The notes: generated by a model not told the origin, from the sequence alone. Shown: positions 6,961 to 15,866, counted from the stretch's first letter. The stretch: 21,409 nucleotides of DNA from DUUS01 sp964416365 (GCA_964416365.1 CAYQDO010000015.1:1-21409), one strand, 5' to 3'. Made by a program: numbers and translations.

Positions 6961-9900
6961 ATTGTGCTTTTTCAATTTCTAAGAACATTTCATGTTCATT
7001 TATAAGGGTTTTATTAATTAAATTTTCTTTTGGACTTAGATTGGTAGCTAATGTTTCGTTTTTAATATAGTCTTCAAATTCTTGAATCATTTGATTTACT
7101 ATATCATTAGCTAAGTAAGATACTTTAATGCGATCAGCTACATTTAAATCTTGTTCTTTACGCATATTTTGAATCTTATTAACTAGTTCACGAGCTAGTC
7201 CTTCTGTATGTAATTCTTCCGTAATTTCTGTATTTAAAATTGCAAAATTATTATTATCTGTTCCAACGTTTAAACCTTCACGAGATGAGATTCTTATTTC
7301 AACCATATTTTCGGTAACTGTTATTTGTTCTTCATCTAAGTTCATAATTATTTCTTCGTGATTTTGTAATTTAGTTATTTCGATATTGGTGAATTTTTCT
7401 AGTTTTTCCGCAAACAACTTAATTTTACCACCTAACACCTTACCTACTTCTTTATAGTTAGGTTTAACCGATAAATCCATGTAGTCACTTAGATGTTCAG
7501 TATAAGTAATCTTTTTAACATTCAATTCTTCTTTAATTAAGTCTTCTAGATTACCAATAATATCTTTATTTTTACGATCTAATAAGATTTCAGATAATGG
7601 TTGACGAACTTTGATTTTTGCTTCTTCTCTAACCATTCTACCAATACTAATTAGATTTCGTACTAAATCCATTTTAGTCTCTAATTTTAGATCAATGGCA
7701 TCCGCATTATATTCTGGGAATTCTGTTAAATGAACAGATTCTCCACCAGTTATTTTTTGATAAATTTCTTCAGTAATAAATGGCGCAACTGGCGCACTTA
7801 ACTTACATAAACCAGTTATAATTTGATAAGTTATGGTATAGACAGCCTTTTTAGAATCATTAAGTTCACTTGCCCAGAAACGATCTCGGTTTCTTCTAAT
7901 ATACCAGTTAGAAAAATCTTCAGAAACAAATTCAGTAAGAGACTTTACTACTTTATTTAAATCATATTCTTCATAACTTTCAGTTACATATTTTATTAAT
8001 CTATTAAATTTAGATAGCATCCATAAATCGATTTCTTCCAGTTTATCAAACGACATATCAAATTGATCGAGATCAATATTATCAGCATTAGCATACATCG
8101 CATAGAAAGTATAGGCATTCTTTAGAGGATTAAAAAATTTTGAATAAACTTCTTTCAAACCTTCAATATCAAATCTTAGTGGCATCCAAACTGGAGAAAC
8201 ATATGGCATATAGAATCTTACAACATCTGCACCATATTCTTCAATTAAATTAAAAGGATTAATAGTATTTCCTCTACTTTTGCTCATTTTTTTGCTTTCA
8301 GCATCTAGTAATAAATCATTTACTAAAACATTTTTATATGGGGCTTTTCCCATAACAAATGTGGAAATTAAAATTAAAGTATAGAACCATCCTCTAGTTT
8401 GATCAATTCCTTCACAAATAAAATCTGCGGGAAATTGTGTTTCAAATAATTCTTTATTTTCAAATGGATAATGATATTGAGCAAAAGGCATTGATCCTGA
8501 GTCAAACCAGCAGTCAATTACTTCTGGAACTCTTACCATTACCTTATCACATTTTTGACATTTAATGTGGACATTATCGACATATGGACGATGTAAATCT
8601 ATTGTCTCATCAATTGTTTCAATGGCTTTTTCTACTAATTCAGATTTTGAACCAATCATTTCCATATGACCACATTCACAGCGCCACAATGGAAGTGGAG
8701 TACCCCAATATCTGTTTCGTGATAAAGCCCAGTCATTCATATTTTCTAACCAGTTACCAAAACGTTTTTCACCAACATGACTTGGATACCAATTAACTTT
8801 TTTATTTTCTTCAATAACCTTATCTTTAATTTTAGTAACAGCTAAATAATAACTTGGTTTGGAAAAATAAATTAATGGACTTTGGCATCTCCAGCAGTGG
8901 GGATATTTATGATTTATTTTTTGTTTTTTAAATAATTTATCATTTTCCTTTAAATATTTAATAATTTCTAAATCAGCATCAAAGACAAATATGTCTTTCC
9001 ATGGTCCTTCTAAATATTTACCATCTTCACCTACGGGATTAACCATTGGTAAGTTATATCTTTTACCTATTTCATAGTCGTCTGGTCCAAATGCTGGAGC
9101 TATATGAACGATACCAGTTCCGTCTTCCATACTGACATAAGTATCATTAGTAACAAAGAACGCTTTTTCCTTCACATCTATAAATGGTAATAATTGTTCA
9201 TATTCAGTGTATTCTAAATCTTTACCAGTGTAGGTTTCTAATATAGTATAATCTTCACCTAAAATAGTACTTGCTAACTTTTTAGCTAGGATAAAATTGT
9301 ATTCCATAGAACTTACTTTGACATATTCTTCCTCTGGATTAACACATAAAGCAACATTAGAAAGCAATGTCCAAGGAGTAGTTGTCCAAACTAAGAAATA
9401 GGCATCTAATTTAGTACATTTAAATGGTACTATAACAGTATCAACGCTAATGTCTTTATAACCTTGAGCTACTTCGTGAGTGGCTAAACCAGTTCCACAT
9501 CTTGGACAGTAAGGTAAAATTTTATGCCCTTCATAAAATAATCCTTCTTCAAAGAATTTCTTTAAAATCCACCATTCAGTTTCAATATAACTATTATGAT
9601 ATGTAACATAAGGATTTTTAATATCAATAAATTGTCCCATCTTAGTAGTTATATCAGAGAATAATTTCTCATTACGCATAACACTTTCACGACATTTTTG
9701 ATTAAATTTATCAATACCATATTTTTCAATATCACTTTTCGAAGAAAAACCTAGTTCTTTTTCTACTTCAAGTTCAACAGGTAAACCATGAGTATCCCAT
9801 CCGATTTTACGGATTACTTTATATCCTTTCATGGTTTTATATTTACAGAAAGTATCTTTTAAAAATTTAGCTAACATATGATGAAGTCCAGGATAACCAT

Positions 9901-10048
9901 TGGCGGTAGCTGGTCCATCATAGAAAACAAAATAATCTTTTCCTTTATCTATTGATTTTTGAAAAATATTATTCTTTTCCCAGTACTCTGAATAATAAGC
10001 TTCAACTTCACTTACTTTCTTTTTATTAAGTTCTTCATATTTTTTCAT
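6959..10048 (-). CDS. ileS: Isoleucyl-tRNA synthetase, eukaryote-like type 2 with swapped GXHH signature
   Basis: Charges tRNA-Ile in the cytoplasm. It has 1029 residues, the usual length for IleRS. The catalytic core starts with FYDGPATANGYPGLHHMLAK: the class I HIGH motif is GLHH (54-57) instead of HXGH. Downstream are WDTHGLPVE (84-92), the editing domain with WTTTPWTL (221-228) and IVHIAPAFGPDDY (313-325), a Cys pair module C457/C459 and C497/C500 that probably binds zinc, the DCWFDSGS block (512-519) and KMSKS (587-591). The helical anticodon-binding domain and long C-terminal part follow. The overall type is IleRS2, the mupirocin-resistant class; the GXHH variant has been linked to very high mupirocin resistance. 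The start follows TAGGAGGAAT. It is controlled by an Ile T-box and has its own promoter overlapping the truB stop. Confidence 0.98.
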   Translation of the reverse strand: MKKYEELNKKKVSEVEAYYSEYWEKNNIFQKSIDKGKDYFVFYDGPATANGYPGLHHMLAKFLKDTFCKYKTMKGYKVIRKIGWDTHGLPVELEVEKELGFSSKSDIEKYGIDKFNQKCRESVMRNEKLFSDITTKMGQFIDIKNPYVTYHNSYIETEWWILKKFFEEGLFYEGHKILPYCPRCGTGLATHEVAQGYKDISVDTVIVPFKCTKLDAYFLVWTTTPWTLLSNVALCVNPEEEYVKVSSMEYNFILAKKLASTILGEDYTILETYTGKDLEYTEYEQLLPFIDVKEKAFFVTNDTYVSMEDGTGIVHIAPAFGPDDYEIGKRYNLPMVNPVGEDGKYLEGPWKDIFVFDADLEIIKYLKENDKLFKKQKINHKYPHCWRCQSPLIYFSKPSYYLAVTKIKDKVIEENKKVNWYPSHVGEKRFGNWLENMNDWALSRNRYWGTPLPLWRCECGHMEMIGSKSELVEKAIETIDETIDLHRPYVDNVHIKCQKCDKVMVRVPEVIDCWFDSGSMPFAQYHYPFENKELFETQFPADFICEGIDQTRGWFYTLILISTFVMGKAPYKNVLVNDLLLDAESKKMSKSRGNTINPFNLIEEYGADVVRFYMPYVSPVWMPLRFDIEGLKEVYSKFFNPLKNAYTFYAMYANADNIDLDQFDMSFDKLEEIDLWMLSKFNRLIKYVTESYEEYDLNKVVKSLTEFVSEDFSNWYIRRNRDRFWASELNDSKKAVYTITYQIITGLCKLSAPVAPFITEEIYQKITGGESVHLTEFPEYNADAIDLKLETKMDLVRNLISIGRMVREEAKIKVRQPLSEILLDRKNKDIIGNLEDLIKEELNVKKITYTEHLSDYMDLSVKPNYKEVGKVLGGKIKLFAEKLEKFTNIEITKLQNHEEIIMNLDEEQITVTENMVEIRISSREGLNVGTDNNNFAILNTEITEELHTEGLARELVNKIQNMRKEQDLNVADRIKVSYLANDIVNQMIQEFEDYIKNETLATNLSPKENLINKTLINEHEMFLEIEKAQ

Positions 10049-10059
10049 GTTTATTCCTC

Positions 10060-10288
10060 CTATTAAAAAAAGTCCCTGAATTAAAGGACGAGTATTACCC
10101 GTGGTACCACCTTAATTCATGAACTATATTCATGCCCTTGTTTCTCATAACGGGAGATTACCGTTTTTTCCTAAATATCAGAAAAACGCATCAGAAGTGA
10201 TTTGCTAATATTTATTTATCCTTACCTCACACCTGCCGTAAGTTCTCTTTATAAATAAATTATTAGCCGTCTTCTTCAACTGCTTTAT
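10060..10288 (-). promoter_or_regulatory. T-box riboswitch, isoleucine specifier (AUC)
   Basis: The minus strand shows AAGGTGGTACCACGGG (10098-10113), the tRNA acceptor-end binding sequence. Stem I carries AGAGAACTTACGGCAGGTG and, on its 3' side, AAATCACTTCTGA with an AUC (Ile) specifier at 10201-10199. The terminator is TGAATTAAGG pairing with CCTTTAATTCA, ending in GGGACTTTTTTT about 30 bases before the ileS start. Uncharged tRNA-Ile should favour the antiterminator and switch ileS on. The GGTACC loop region lies between the two terminator arms, as expected. Confidence 0.95.
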
Positions 10289-10292
10289 GGAA

Positions 10293-10321
10293 ATTATATG
10301 CTAATTATAAAAAATTGTCAA
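10293..10321 (-). promoter_or_regulatory. ileS promoter overlapping the truB stop codon
   Basis: TTGACA (10321-10316), a 17-base spacer, TATAAT (10298-10293), both consensus. The truB stop TGA (10320-10318) is inside the -35 hexamer. No terminator separates truB from ileS, so the T-box can also control read-through from the infB operon. Confidence 0.88.
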
Positions 10322-11166
10322 TAAAACATCACTGCTGGTTTTATCTTAGATGCATCTTTATCATATTTTTGATATAAAGCTATCTCTTTATTATCTACCA
10401 TAAATAATAGATAATTTTTAATTTTACGATCTAGAATTTGTCCATTACGAACTTTATAAAGCATTTCTGGATCAATTTCTTCACTAGGATAATCTTTTAA
10501 TATCTCTTTTACTGAGTATAAATGATATTTATTATTTAAAACATCTTCAATACTACATGCATCATCTAAAATAAAATTACCTAATGCTGATCTTGTTAAA
10601 CTAGTAAGAGTTGCATTTGTTTCTAAAGAAATACCTATATCCCGAATAAGACTTCTAATATAAGTTCCTTTTGATACCTTAGTCTTAATGGTAATTATAT
10701 CTTTTTCAATAGATAATAGTTCTAAATTATAGATAGTCACTTCTCTTTGAGGAAGTTCTACCTTTAAATTATTTCTGGCATATTCATATAACTTTTTACC
10801 CTTTACTTTAACAGCAGAATAAATAGGAACTTCTTGATTATATGTTTTAATATAAGAATTTAAAACTTCTTTTATCTTTTCTTTATCTACCAAAACTTTT
10901 TCTTCTTTTAAAATATTACCAGTAATATCTAAAGTATCAGTTAAAATACCTAATTTAAATGAAGCTATGTATTCTTTGTCATGGTTAGTTAGTATATTAG
11001 CTAGCTTTGTAGCTCTTCCTAATAAACAAACTAAGACTCCTGTAGCCATCGGATCTAGTGTTCCGGTATGACCAATTTCCTTCATCTCAAGTATTTGATT
11101 TAAACGATTGACAACATCTCTACTGGTCATACCAGCAGGCTTATCTATAACTATAGCCCCATTCAT
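10318..11166 (-). CDS. truB: tRNA pseudouridine-55 synthase
   Basis: Converts U55 in the T-loop of tRNAs to pseudouridine. It has 282 residues. The catalytic block IGHTGTLDPMATGVL has the nucleophilic Asp at D38, preceded by the conserved DKPAGMTSRDVV (8-19). Further on are YSAVKVKGKKLYEYAR (116-131) and SKGTYIRSLIRDIG (about 164-177), both typical of TruB. The C-terminal part contains a short PUA-like region. The gene closes the nusA-infB operon and starts five bases after the preceding GNAT-like gene. In many Firmicutes ribF follows truB; here the ileS T-box follows instead. Confidence 0.97.
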   Translation of the reverse strand: MNGAIVIDKPAGMTSRDVVNRLNQILEMKEIGHTGTLDPMATGVLVCLLGRATKLANILTNHDKEYIASFKLGILTDTLDITGNILKEEKVLVDKEKIKEVLNSYIKTYNQEVPIYSAVKVKGKKLYEYARNNLKVELPQREVTIYNLELLSIEKDIITIKTKVSKGTYIRSLIRDIGISLETNATLTSLTRSALGNFILDDACSIEDVLNNKYHLYSVKEILKDYPSEEIDPEMLYKVRNGQILDRKIKNYLLFMVDNKEIALYQKYDKDASKIKPAVMFY

Positions 11167-11171
11167 ATTTC

Positions 11172-11702
11172 TTACCTTTCTTTTACATATTTGGTTGCAT
11201 CAGTATAATATTCTTTGAGGATAAACCCACCTTTTTCCACAATTCTTTTTATACCTAATAATTTATGAGGAACCTCAACTTCCACCGTATTAATATTATT
11301 TTTAGTGAAATAATCTTCTATTCCTTCCATAAGATATTCACTAGCAAATTTATTGTTTTTGAAATTATCTATAAATTTTTTTCGGTATTCTGGTTTAACA
11401 TAAATATGATAAATACCACCAGTTAAATCTTCAAATATCCCTATGCAAGCAAATCCTAATAAATTATCATCTTCATAAAGACCTAATACTTCTTTAGCAA
11501 TCATGCCATCAGAAATTTCTTCTGAGAAAGCCTCTTTTACCGAAAACTCAGCATATGTTCGATTGATATCTAGAAAGTTTCTTAATGGTTTTATCGGAAT
11601 ATGCTTGGTCCAATCTTCACCTAAAATGCTTCGATAGTAATCATAATACATTTCATATAACTTTTTACTATCTTCTTTTAGAATTCCCCCAATTGCTATC
11701 AT
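11172..11702 (-). CDS. GNAT-like N-acetyltransferase, probable
   Basis: A 176-residue protein with the outline of the GNAT fold. A mixed helical N-terminal half is followed by the strand LLGFACIGIF (81-90), GGIYHIYVKPEYRKKF (about 95-110), which resembles motif A, a helix with a basic loop, and then NTVEVEVPHKLLGIKRIVEKGGF (about 138-160), which matches the GNAT pattern of a strand, a helix and a KxGF element. The acetyl-CoA pyrophosphate loop Q/RxxGxG/A is not clearly present, so activity is uncertain. It lies between rbfA and truB in the infB operon, a place where a DHH phosphoesterase is common in Firmicutes. Shine-Dalgarno AGGGGTAAT precedes the ATG. Substrate unknown; a ribosome- or tRNA-related target is possible only by context. 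Confidence 0.6.
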   Translation of the reverse strand: MIAIGGILKEDSKKLYEMYYDYYRSILGEDWTKHIPIKPLRNFLDINRTYAEFSVKEAFSEEISDGMIAKEVLGLYEDDNLLGFACIGIFEDLTGGIYHIYVKPEYRKKFIDNFKNNKFASEYLMEGIEDYFTKNNINTVEVEVPHKLLGIKRIVEKGGFILKEYYTDATKYVKER

Positions 11703-11716
11703 ATTATTACCCCTGA

Positions 11717-12058
11717 CTAATTTTTACGAATTTCAGCTATGATTTTTTCAATATTAGCTCCATATTCAATAGATTCATCAAAAACAAATCTAAGTTCAGG
11801 AGTATGTCTAATATCAATCCTTTCTGCTAATTCGGTTCTTAAATATTTACTAGCATTATCAAGTTCTTGTTGAATATATTTGCGATTATATTCGCCTAAA
11901 TATGTATAGTAAATTTTTGCTAACCCTAAATCATTACTTACTTCTGCTGCCGTAATTGTTATCTTTTTTAGTACTTCAGAATTAGCTTCTTCGAATAATA
12001 TTTCAGCTAATTCTTTAGTTATTTGTGATCCGATTCTTTCTAATTTTATTTTATTCAT
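11717..12058 (-). CDS. rbfA: Ribosome-binding factor A
   Basis: A small KH-fold protein needed for late 30S maturation and 16S rRNA 5'-end processing. It has 113 residues, the usual length. Typical features are the N-terminal RIGSQITKELAEIL (8-21), the strand KITITAAEVSNDLGLAKIYYTYLG (about 32-55) and the C-terminal block LRTELAERIDIRHTPELRFVFDESIEYG (about 73-100). The ATG overlaps the infB stop by four bases (ATGA), so translation is probably coupled to IF2 synthesis. Confidence 0.96.
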   Translation of the reverse strand: MNKIKLERIGSQITKELAEILFEEANSEVLKKITITAAEVSNDLGLAKIYYTYLGEYNRKYIQQELDNASKYLRTELAERIDIRHTPELRFVFDESIEYGANIEKIIAEIRKN

Positions 12059-14163
12059 CTTTTAATTTCGACCTCTTCATAAGTTTCTAGAATATCACTT
12101 TCTCTTAAGTCATTATAACTTTCTAAAGTAATACCACATTCAAAACCTTGTTTAGCTTCTTTAACTGTATCTTTTTCTCTTTGAACAGAAGATATCTTAC
12201 CATCATGAATAATAACTCCATCACGAATTACTCTAACCTTAGAATGATTTTTAATTATACCATTAGTAACCATAGTTCCAGCTATAGTACCAACTTTACT
12301 GAATTTAAATAATCTTCTAATCTCAGCTGTACCCATTACTTTTTCTTCATATTCAGGTTCTAATAAACCTTTCATAGCTAGTTCCATTTCTTCAACTAGT
12401 TTATATATAATTTGATATAATTTTATTTCAACACTATATTCTTTTGCTACTTCTTTGGTAATAGCCGATGGTGAAACATTAAACCCAATTACTATGGCAT
12501 CAGAAGCATTAGCTAAAACTATATCACTTTCGGTAATAGTACCGATACCGGAACGAATTACTTTAATTCTTGCCCCATCAACGTCGATTTTTTCTAAAGC
12601 ACTTTTGACAGCTTCTTCTGAACCACGAACATCACATTTTAAGACAACATTAATTTCTTTGACACCAGATTGGATTTTAGCAAATAAGTCTTCAAATGAT
12701 ACAACTTCTTTTTTACATTTGTTGGCTTTCACAGCTACTAATCTTTTTTCAGCTATCTCACGAGCCATTTTTTCTGATTCGAAAGCCATGAATTTATCCC
12801 CAGCTTCCGGAGTGTCATTTAAACCGGAAATTTCAACTGGAGTCGAAGGACCTGCTTCCACAATACTAGTACCCAAATCATTTTTTAAAGTACGGACTTT
12901 TCCATAAGTTGTTCCGACAACAATTGGATCACCTAGTCTTAAAGTTCCGTTTTGAATTAAGATAGTAGCTACGCCACCAATATTTTTATCAATTCTTGAT
13001 TCAATAACTGTACCGATTGCATATCTACTGGCATTAGCTTTTAATTCAGACATTTCAGCAACTGCTAAAATAGTTTCTAATAAACTATCAATTCCTTCAC
13101 CAGTTACTGCACTAAGTTTAACAAAAGGTGTTGTTCCGCCCCATTCTTCTGGAGAAAGATTTAAAGCTGCCATTTCTTCCATTACTCTTTGCGGATTGGC
13201 ACTTGGTTTATCAATTTTATTAATTGCTACGATTATTGGAACATTGGCAGATATTGCGTGATCTATTGCTTCTTTAGTTTGAGGCATAACACCATCATCA
13301 GCAGCAACAATAATAATTACGATATCTGTGACACTAGCTCCTCTTGCTCTCATTTGCGTAAATGCTTCATGTCCTGGGGTATCTATAAATGTAATCTTTT
13401 CCCCATTAAAACTGGTTTGATATGCTCCAATAGCTTGAGTGATACCACCAGCTTCACAAGCTACGACATTAGAACAACGAATATGATCTAAAAGAGATGT
13501 TTTACCATGATCAACATGTCCCATGACTGTTACAACAGGTGGTCTTTTGTCTAAGTCTTCATCTTTATCTACTATTTCAAATTCCTCAAAATTACAAATA
13601 TCTTGAGTTTCTTCTTTCTTTAAAACTTTATTGTAATCAATTACTAGAATCTCAGCAGTTTCAAATTCAACAGGTTGATTTTGATTTAGCATCAGTCCTA
13701 AACCGATTATTTTGGTTATAATTTCAGAGCTACTTATCTTTAAAGCATCAGCTAATTCCTTAACGGTCATTCCTTCTTTATAAACAATGATGTTATCATC
13801 TATATTGGCATTAGACATTAGTTTTGCTTTATTTTTATACATTTCTTTTTTCTTATCTTTGTATTCATTAGCTTCTTTATTATAAATGTTTTTCTTTTTT
13901 AATTTTTGTTTCTTTTCACTCGTATGTTCAAGAAATGTATTTTCTTGTAAAATTTCTTCAACCGCTGTATCTAATACGTCATCATCTTCATGAGTCGTAT
14001 CAGTTTCAGTACTAATTAGATTCATAGAATTATCTAAAACGATAATATCCTCTTCATCTAATATATCAGTAGCCTGAGTTTTTTTAATACCTAGTTCTTT
14101 ACATTGGTTTAAAACTTCTTGGACTGTATAACCCATTTCTTTTGCATATTCTTGTATACTCAT
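12055..14163 (-). CDS. infB: Translation initiation factor IF-2
   Basis: The GTPase that brings initiator fMet-tRNA to the 30S subunit and promotes 50S joining. It has 702 residues, close to the short Firmicutes form. An N-terminal IF2N-type helix bundle (1-50) is followed by a charged Lys/Glu-rich linker (about 80-115) and a second IF2N-type module (about 128-175). The G domain has GHVDHGKT (215-222), DTPGH (261-265) and NKID (315-318). Domains II-IV follow, ending in TLESYNDLRESDILETYEEVE. ylxQ, which usually lies between ylxR and infB in Bacilli, is absent. The gene is translationally coupled to rbfA downstream. Confidence 0.98.
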   Translation of the reverse strand: MSIQEYAKEMGYTVQEVLNQCKELGIKKTQATDILDEEDIIVLDNSMNLISTETDTTHEDDDVLDTAVEEILQENTFLEHTSEKKQKLKKKNIYNKEANEYKDKKKEMYKNKAKLMSNANIDDNIIVYKEGMTVKELADALKISSSEIITKIIGLGLMLNQNQPVEFETAEILVIDYNKVLKKEETQDICNFEEFEIVDKDEDLDKRPPVVTVMGHVDHGKTSLLDHIRCSNVVACEAGGITQAIGAYQTSFNGEKITFIDTPGHEAFTQMRARGASVTDIVIIIVAADDGVMPQTKEAIDHAISANVPIIVAINKIDKPSANPQRVMEEMAALNLSPEEWGGTTPFVKLSAVTGEGIDSLLETILAVAEMSELKANASRYAIGTVIESRIDKNIGGVATILIQNGTLRLGDPIVVGTTYGKVRTLKNDLGTSIVEAGPSTPVEISGLNDTPEAGDKFMAFESEKMAREIAEKRLVAVKANKCKKEVVSFEDLFAKIQSGVKEINVVLKCDVRGSEEAVKSALEKIDVDGARIKVIRSGIGTITESDIVLANASDAIVIGFNVSPSAITKEVAKEYSVEIKLYQIIYKLVEEMELAMKGLLEPEYEEKVMGTAEIRRLFKFSKVGTIAGTMVTNGIIKNHSKVRVIRDGVIIHDGKISSVQREKDTVKEAKQGFECGITLESYNDLRESDILETYEEVEIKR

Positions 14164-14182
14164 TCAAGAGCACCTACTTTCT

Positions 14183-14434
14183 CTAATTGATTATATTTAA
14201 TAATTCATTGTAAATCTCATCACTTACCTCAGTTTCAAAAACTGAATTTAATATTTTCTTTTTTTGAGCTGTTATAATTGCTTCTTTATCTTTTTTTAAA
14301 TAACAACCTTTGCCATTTAATTTACCTGTCAAATCAACTTGAATCTCATCATTAAATTTCACGATGCGAATTAATTCTTTTTTAGGTAACTTTTCTCTAG
14401 TTACTATACACATTCTCATCGGTATTTTTTTCAT
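14183..14434 (-). CDS. rnpM: YlxR family RNA-binding protein (RnpM)
   Basis: An 83-residue member of the YlxR/DUF448 family. It starts with the conserved PMRMCIVTREKLPKKELIRIV (5-25), followed by VDLTGKLNGKGCYL (33-46), the counterpart of the usual GRGAY motif. In Bacillus subtilis this protein has been reported to bind and modulate RNase P. Its place between nusA and infB is the classical one. Its ATG overlaps the nusA stop by one base (TAATG). Confidence 0.93.
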   Translation of the reverse strand: MKKIPMRMCIVTREKLPKKELIRIVKFNDEIQVDLTGKLNGKGCYLKKDKEAIITAQKKKILNSVFETEVSDEIYNELLNIIN

Positions 14435-15552
14435 TAATTCTCATTTCCTTCTTCATTAATTTGATTTAAAGTTTTAATAGTTATATGAAATTTAGTTAGC
14501 TTACTAGCCAGTTTAATATTGATACCTTTTTTACCAATAGCCAGTGGTAAATTATCATCATCAACAATGGCTAATGCTTCTCTTTGTTTCGTATCATCAA
14601 TAATGTTTACAATAACATTTTTGGCTGGTGATAGAGCATTAGCTATAAATTTAGCATTATCTTCGTTATATATGATTAAATCTACTTTTTCGCCATTTAA
14701 TTCTGACAATATACTAGCAATTCTTGCTCCTCTTTCCCCAATACAGGTTCCAATTGGATCGATTCTATCGGTATCTGAGAAAACAGCTACTTTACTTCTA
14801 ACACCTGGTTCTCTAGCTACACCAAATAATTGAATTGCTCCACTAGCTAACTCAGGAATTTCTAATTCAAATAATCTTTTAACAAAACCATTATGTTTTC
14901 TAGAACATAGGATAAGTGGTCCCTTAGGTGTTGCTTCAATTTTTTGTAAATATACTTTAATTGAACTACCCATTTTAACAACTTCTCCAGGTATCATTTC
15001 AGTCTTAGGCAAAATACCTCTAGCTCTACCTAAATCAACATAGTAATTATTACGATCTTCCATAGCAAGCATTCCTACCAATAGTTCGTCTTGTTTATTA
15101 GCAAACTCTTCAACAATACTTGTTCTTTCTGCTTCTCTGATTTTTTGAGTTAATACTTGTTTAGCAGTTGAGGCAGCTACCCTACCAAAATCTTTAGGAG
15201 TAACTTCTTCTTCAATTGTTTCCCCCACTTTAATATTGGGAACAATCTTTTGAGCATCTTCTAAAAGAATTTGAGCATCTTCATTAATCTCAGGTTCTTG
15301 GTATGTAACATTACCTTCTTCATCAACAATTTCTTCTCCATCAATATAATCATCCACAACAACTAAATAAGAATAAACTTTTATTTCCCCTGTTCCACGA
15401 TCTATGTGAACTTTTACATTAGTTTTGGAATCAAAATTTTTCTTATATGCTGTAATTAAAGCTTGTTCCATTGCTTCAAATACAATATTTTCATCTACGC
15501 CTTTTTCTTCAACAATATTTTTTACGGCCTTTATAAATTCTTCACTATTCAT
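14434..15552 (-). CDS. nusA: Transcription termination/antitermination factor NusA
   Basis: Binds RNA polymerase and nascent RNA and stimulates pausing and intrinsic termination. It has 372 residues, the short Firmicutes form without C-terminal acidic repeats. The N-terminal polymerase-binding domain covers about 1-130 (FEAMEQALITAYKK). The S1 domain covers about 151-215, KH1 has the GERG loop (272-275) and KH2 has AIGKKGINIKLA (338-349). The start lies three bases after the rimP stop. NusA in Bacillus subtilis represses its own operon through a weak leader terminator; a suitable hairpin is present upstream of rimP here. Confidence 0.97.
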   Translation of the reverse strand: MNSEEFIKAVKNIVEEKGVDENIVFEAMEQALITAYKKNFDSKTNVKVHIDRGTGEIKVYSYLVVVDDYIDGEEIVDEEGNVTYQEPEINEDAQILLEDAQKIVPNIKVGETIEEEVTPKDFGRVAASTAKQVLTQKIREAERTSIVEEFANKQDELLVGMLAMEDRNNYYVDLGRARGILPKTEMIPGEVVKMGSSIKVYLQKIEATPKGPLILCSRKHNGFVKRLFELEIPELASGAIQLFGVAREPGVRSKVAVFSDTDRIDPIGTCIGERGARIASILSELNGEKVDLIIYNEDNAKFIANALSPAKNVIVNIIDDTKQREALAIVDDDNLPLAIGKKGINIKLASKLTKFHITIKTLNQINEEGNEN

Positions 15553-15555
15553 ATT

Positions 15556-15807
15556 TTAACCTCTTTCTTTACTGGAAATATCTAAGATATATTCATCTTT
15601 TATTAAATCATACTCATCCAAAATTGGATTTATAATCTCGGTAGCTTTGACAATTGTGTCTAAATCCAGACCTCCCGGTCTATCTAGAGTAATCTTTAAA
15701 AAATTATAATTATTTTCTTTAACATACTCGATGTTGTCAATCACGATGTCCATATCAGCCATCGGCTTAGTAATCTTTTCTTTTACTTTTTCTAAAATAT
15801 CTTCCAT
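15556..15807 (-). CDS. rimP: Ribosome maturation factor RimP, N-terminal domain only
   Basis: RimP helps early 30S assembly. The usual protein has about 150 residues in two domains: an alpha/beta N-terminal domain and an SH3-like C-terminal domain. Here only 83 residues exist. They cover the N-terminal domain with FLKITLDRPGGLDLDTIVKATEIINPILDE (about 36-65) and stop at YILDISSKERG, where the family has its SSPG-x-R motif before the second domain. The stop is followed by AAT and then the nusA ATG, so there is no room for a missing second half in another frame. AGGAGG lies just before the ATG. Identification rests on the domain pattern and on the position in front of nusA. Confidence 0.88.
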   Translation of the reverse strand: MEDILEKVKEKITKPMADMDIVIDNIEYVKENNYNFLKITLDRPGGLDLDTIVKATEIINPILDEYDLIKDEYILDISSKERG

Positions 15808-15818
15808 ACATCCTCCTA

Positions 15819-15860
15819 AGACAATAATAAAAGTGGGAATTCCTGCCCACTTAAATCTGT
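15819..15860 (-). promoter_or_regulatory. Leader hairpin with U-rich tail before rimP-nusA, probable attenuator
   Basis: On the minus strand AAGTGGG (15852-15846), loop CAGGAATT, CCCACTT (15837-15831), then TTATTATTG. It lies between the promoter and the rimP start. The U-tract is interrupted by As, as in weak terminators that depend on NusA. In Bacillus subtilis the same operon is attenuated by NusA at a leader terminator. The structure is visible; the regulation is inferred. Confidence 0.7.
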
Positions 15861-15866
15861 ATCAGT

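Noticed and set aside
8584..8796. Plus-strand open frame inside ileS
   Set aside because: It is antisense to a highly conserved part of IleRS and has no start signal.
2152..10288. The two T-box regions as a direct repeat or mobile element
   Set aside because: The shared GGTGGTACCACG is the conserved T-box core; the rest of the leaders differ and have different specifiers.
12455..13721. Several plus-strand open frames inside infB
   Set aside because: They are antisense to the IF-2 G domain and adjoining parts, without ribosome binding sites or family resemblance.
14519..14833. Plus-strand open frame inside nusA
   Set aside because: It is antisense to the conserved KH region of NusA.
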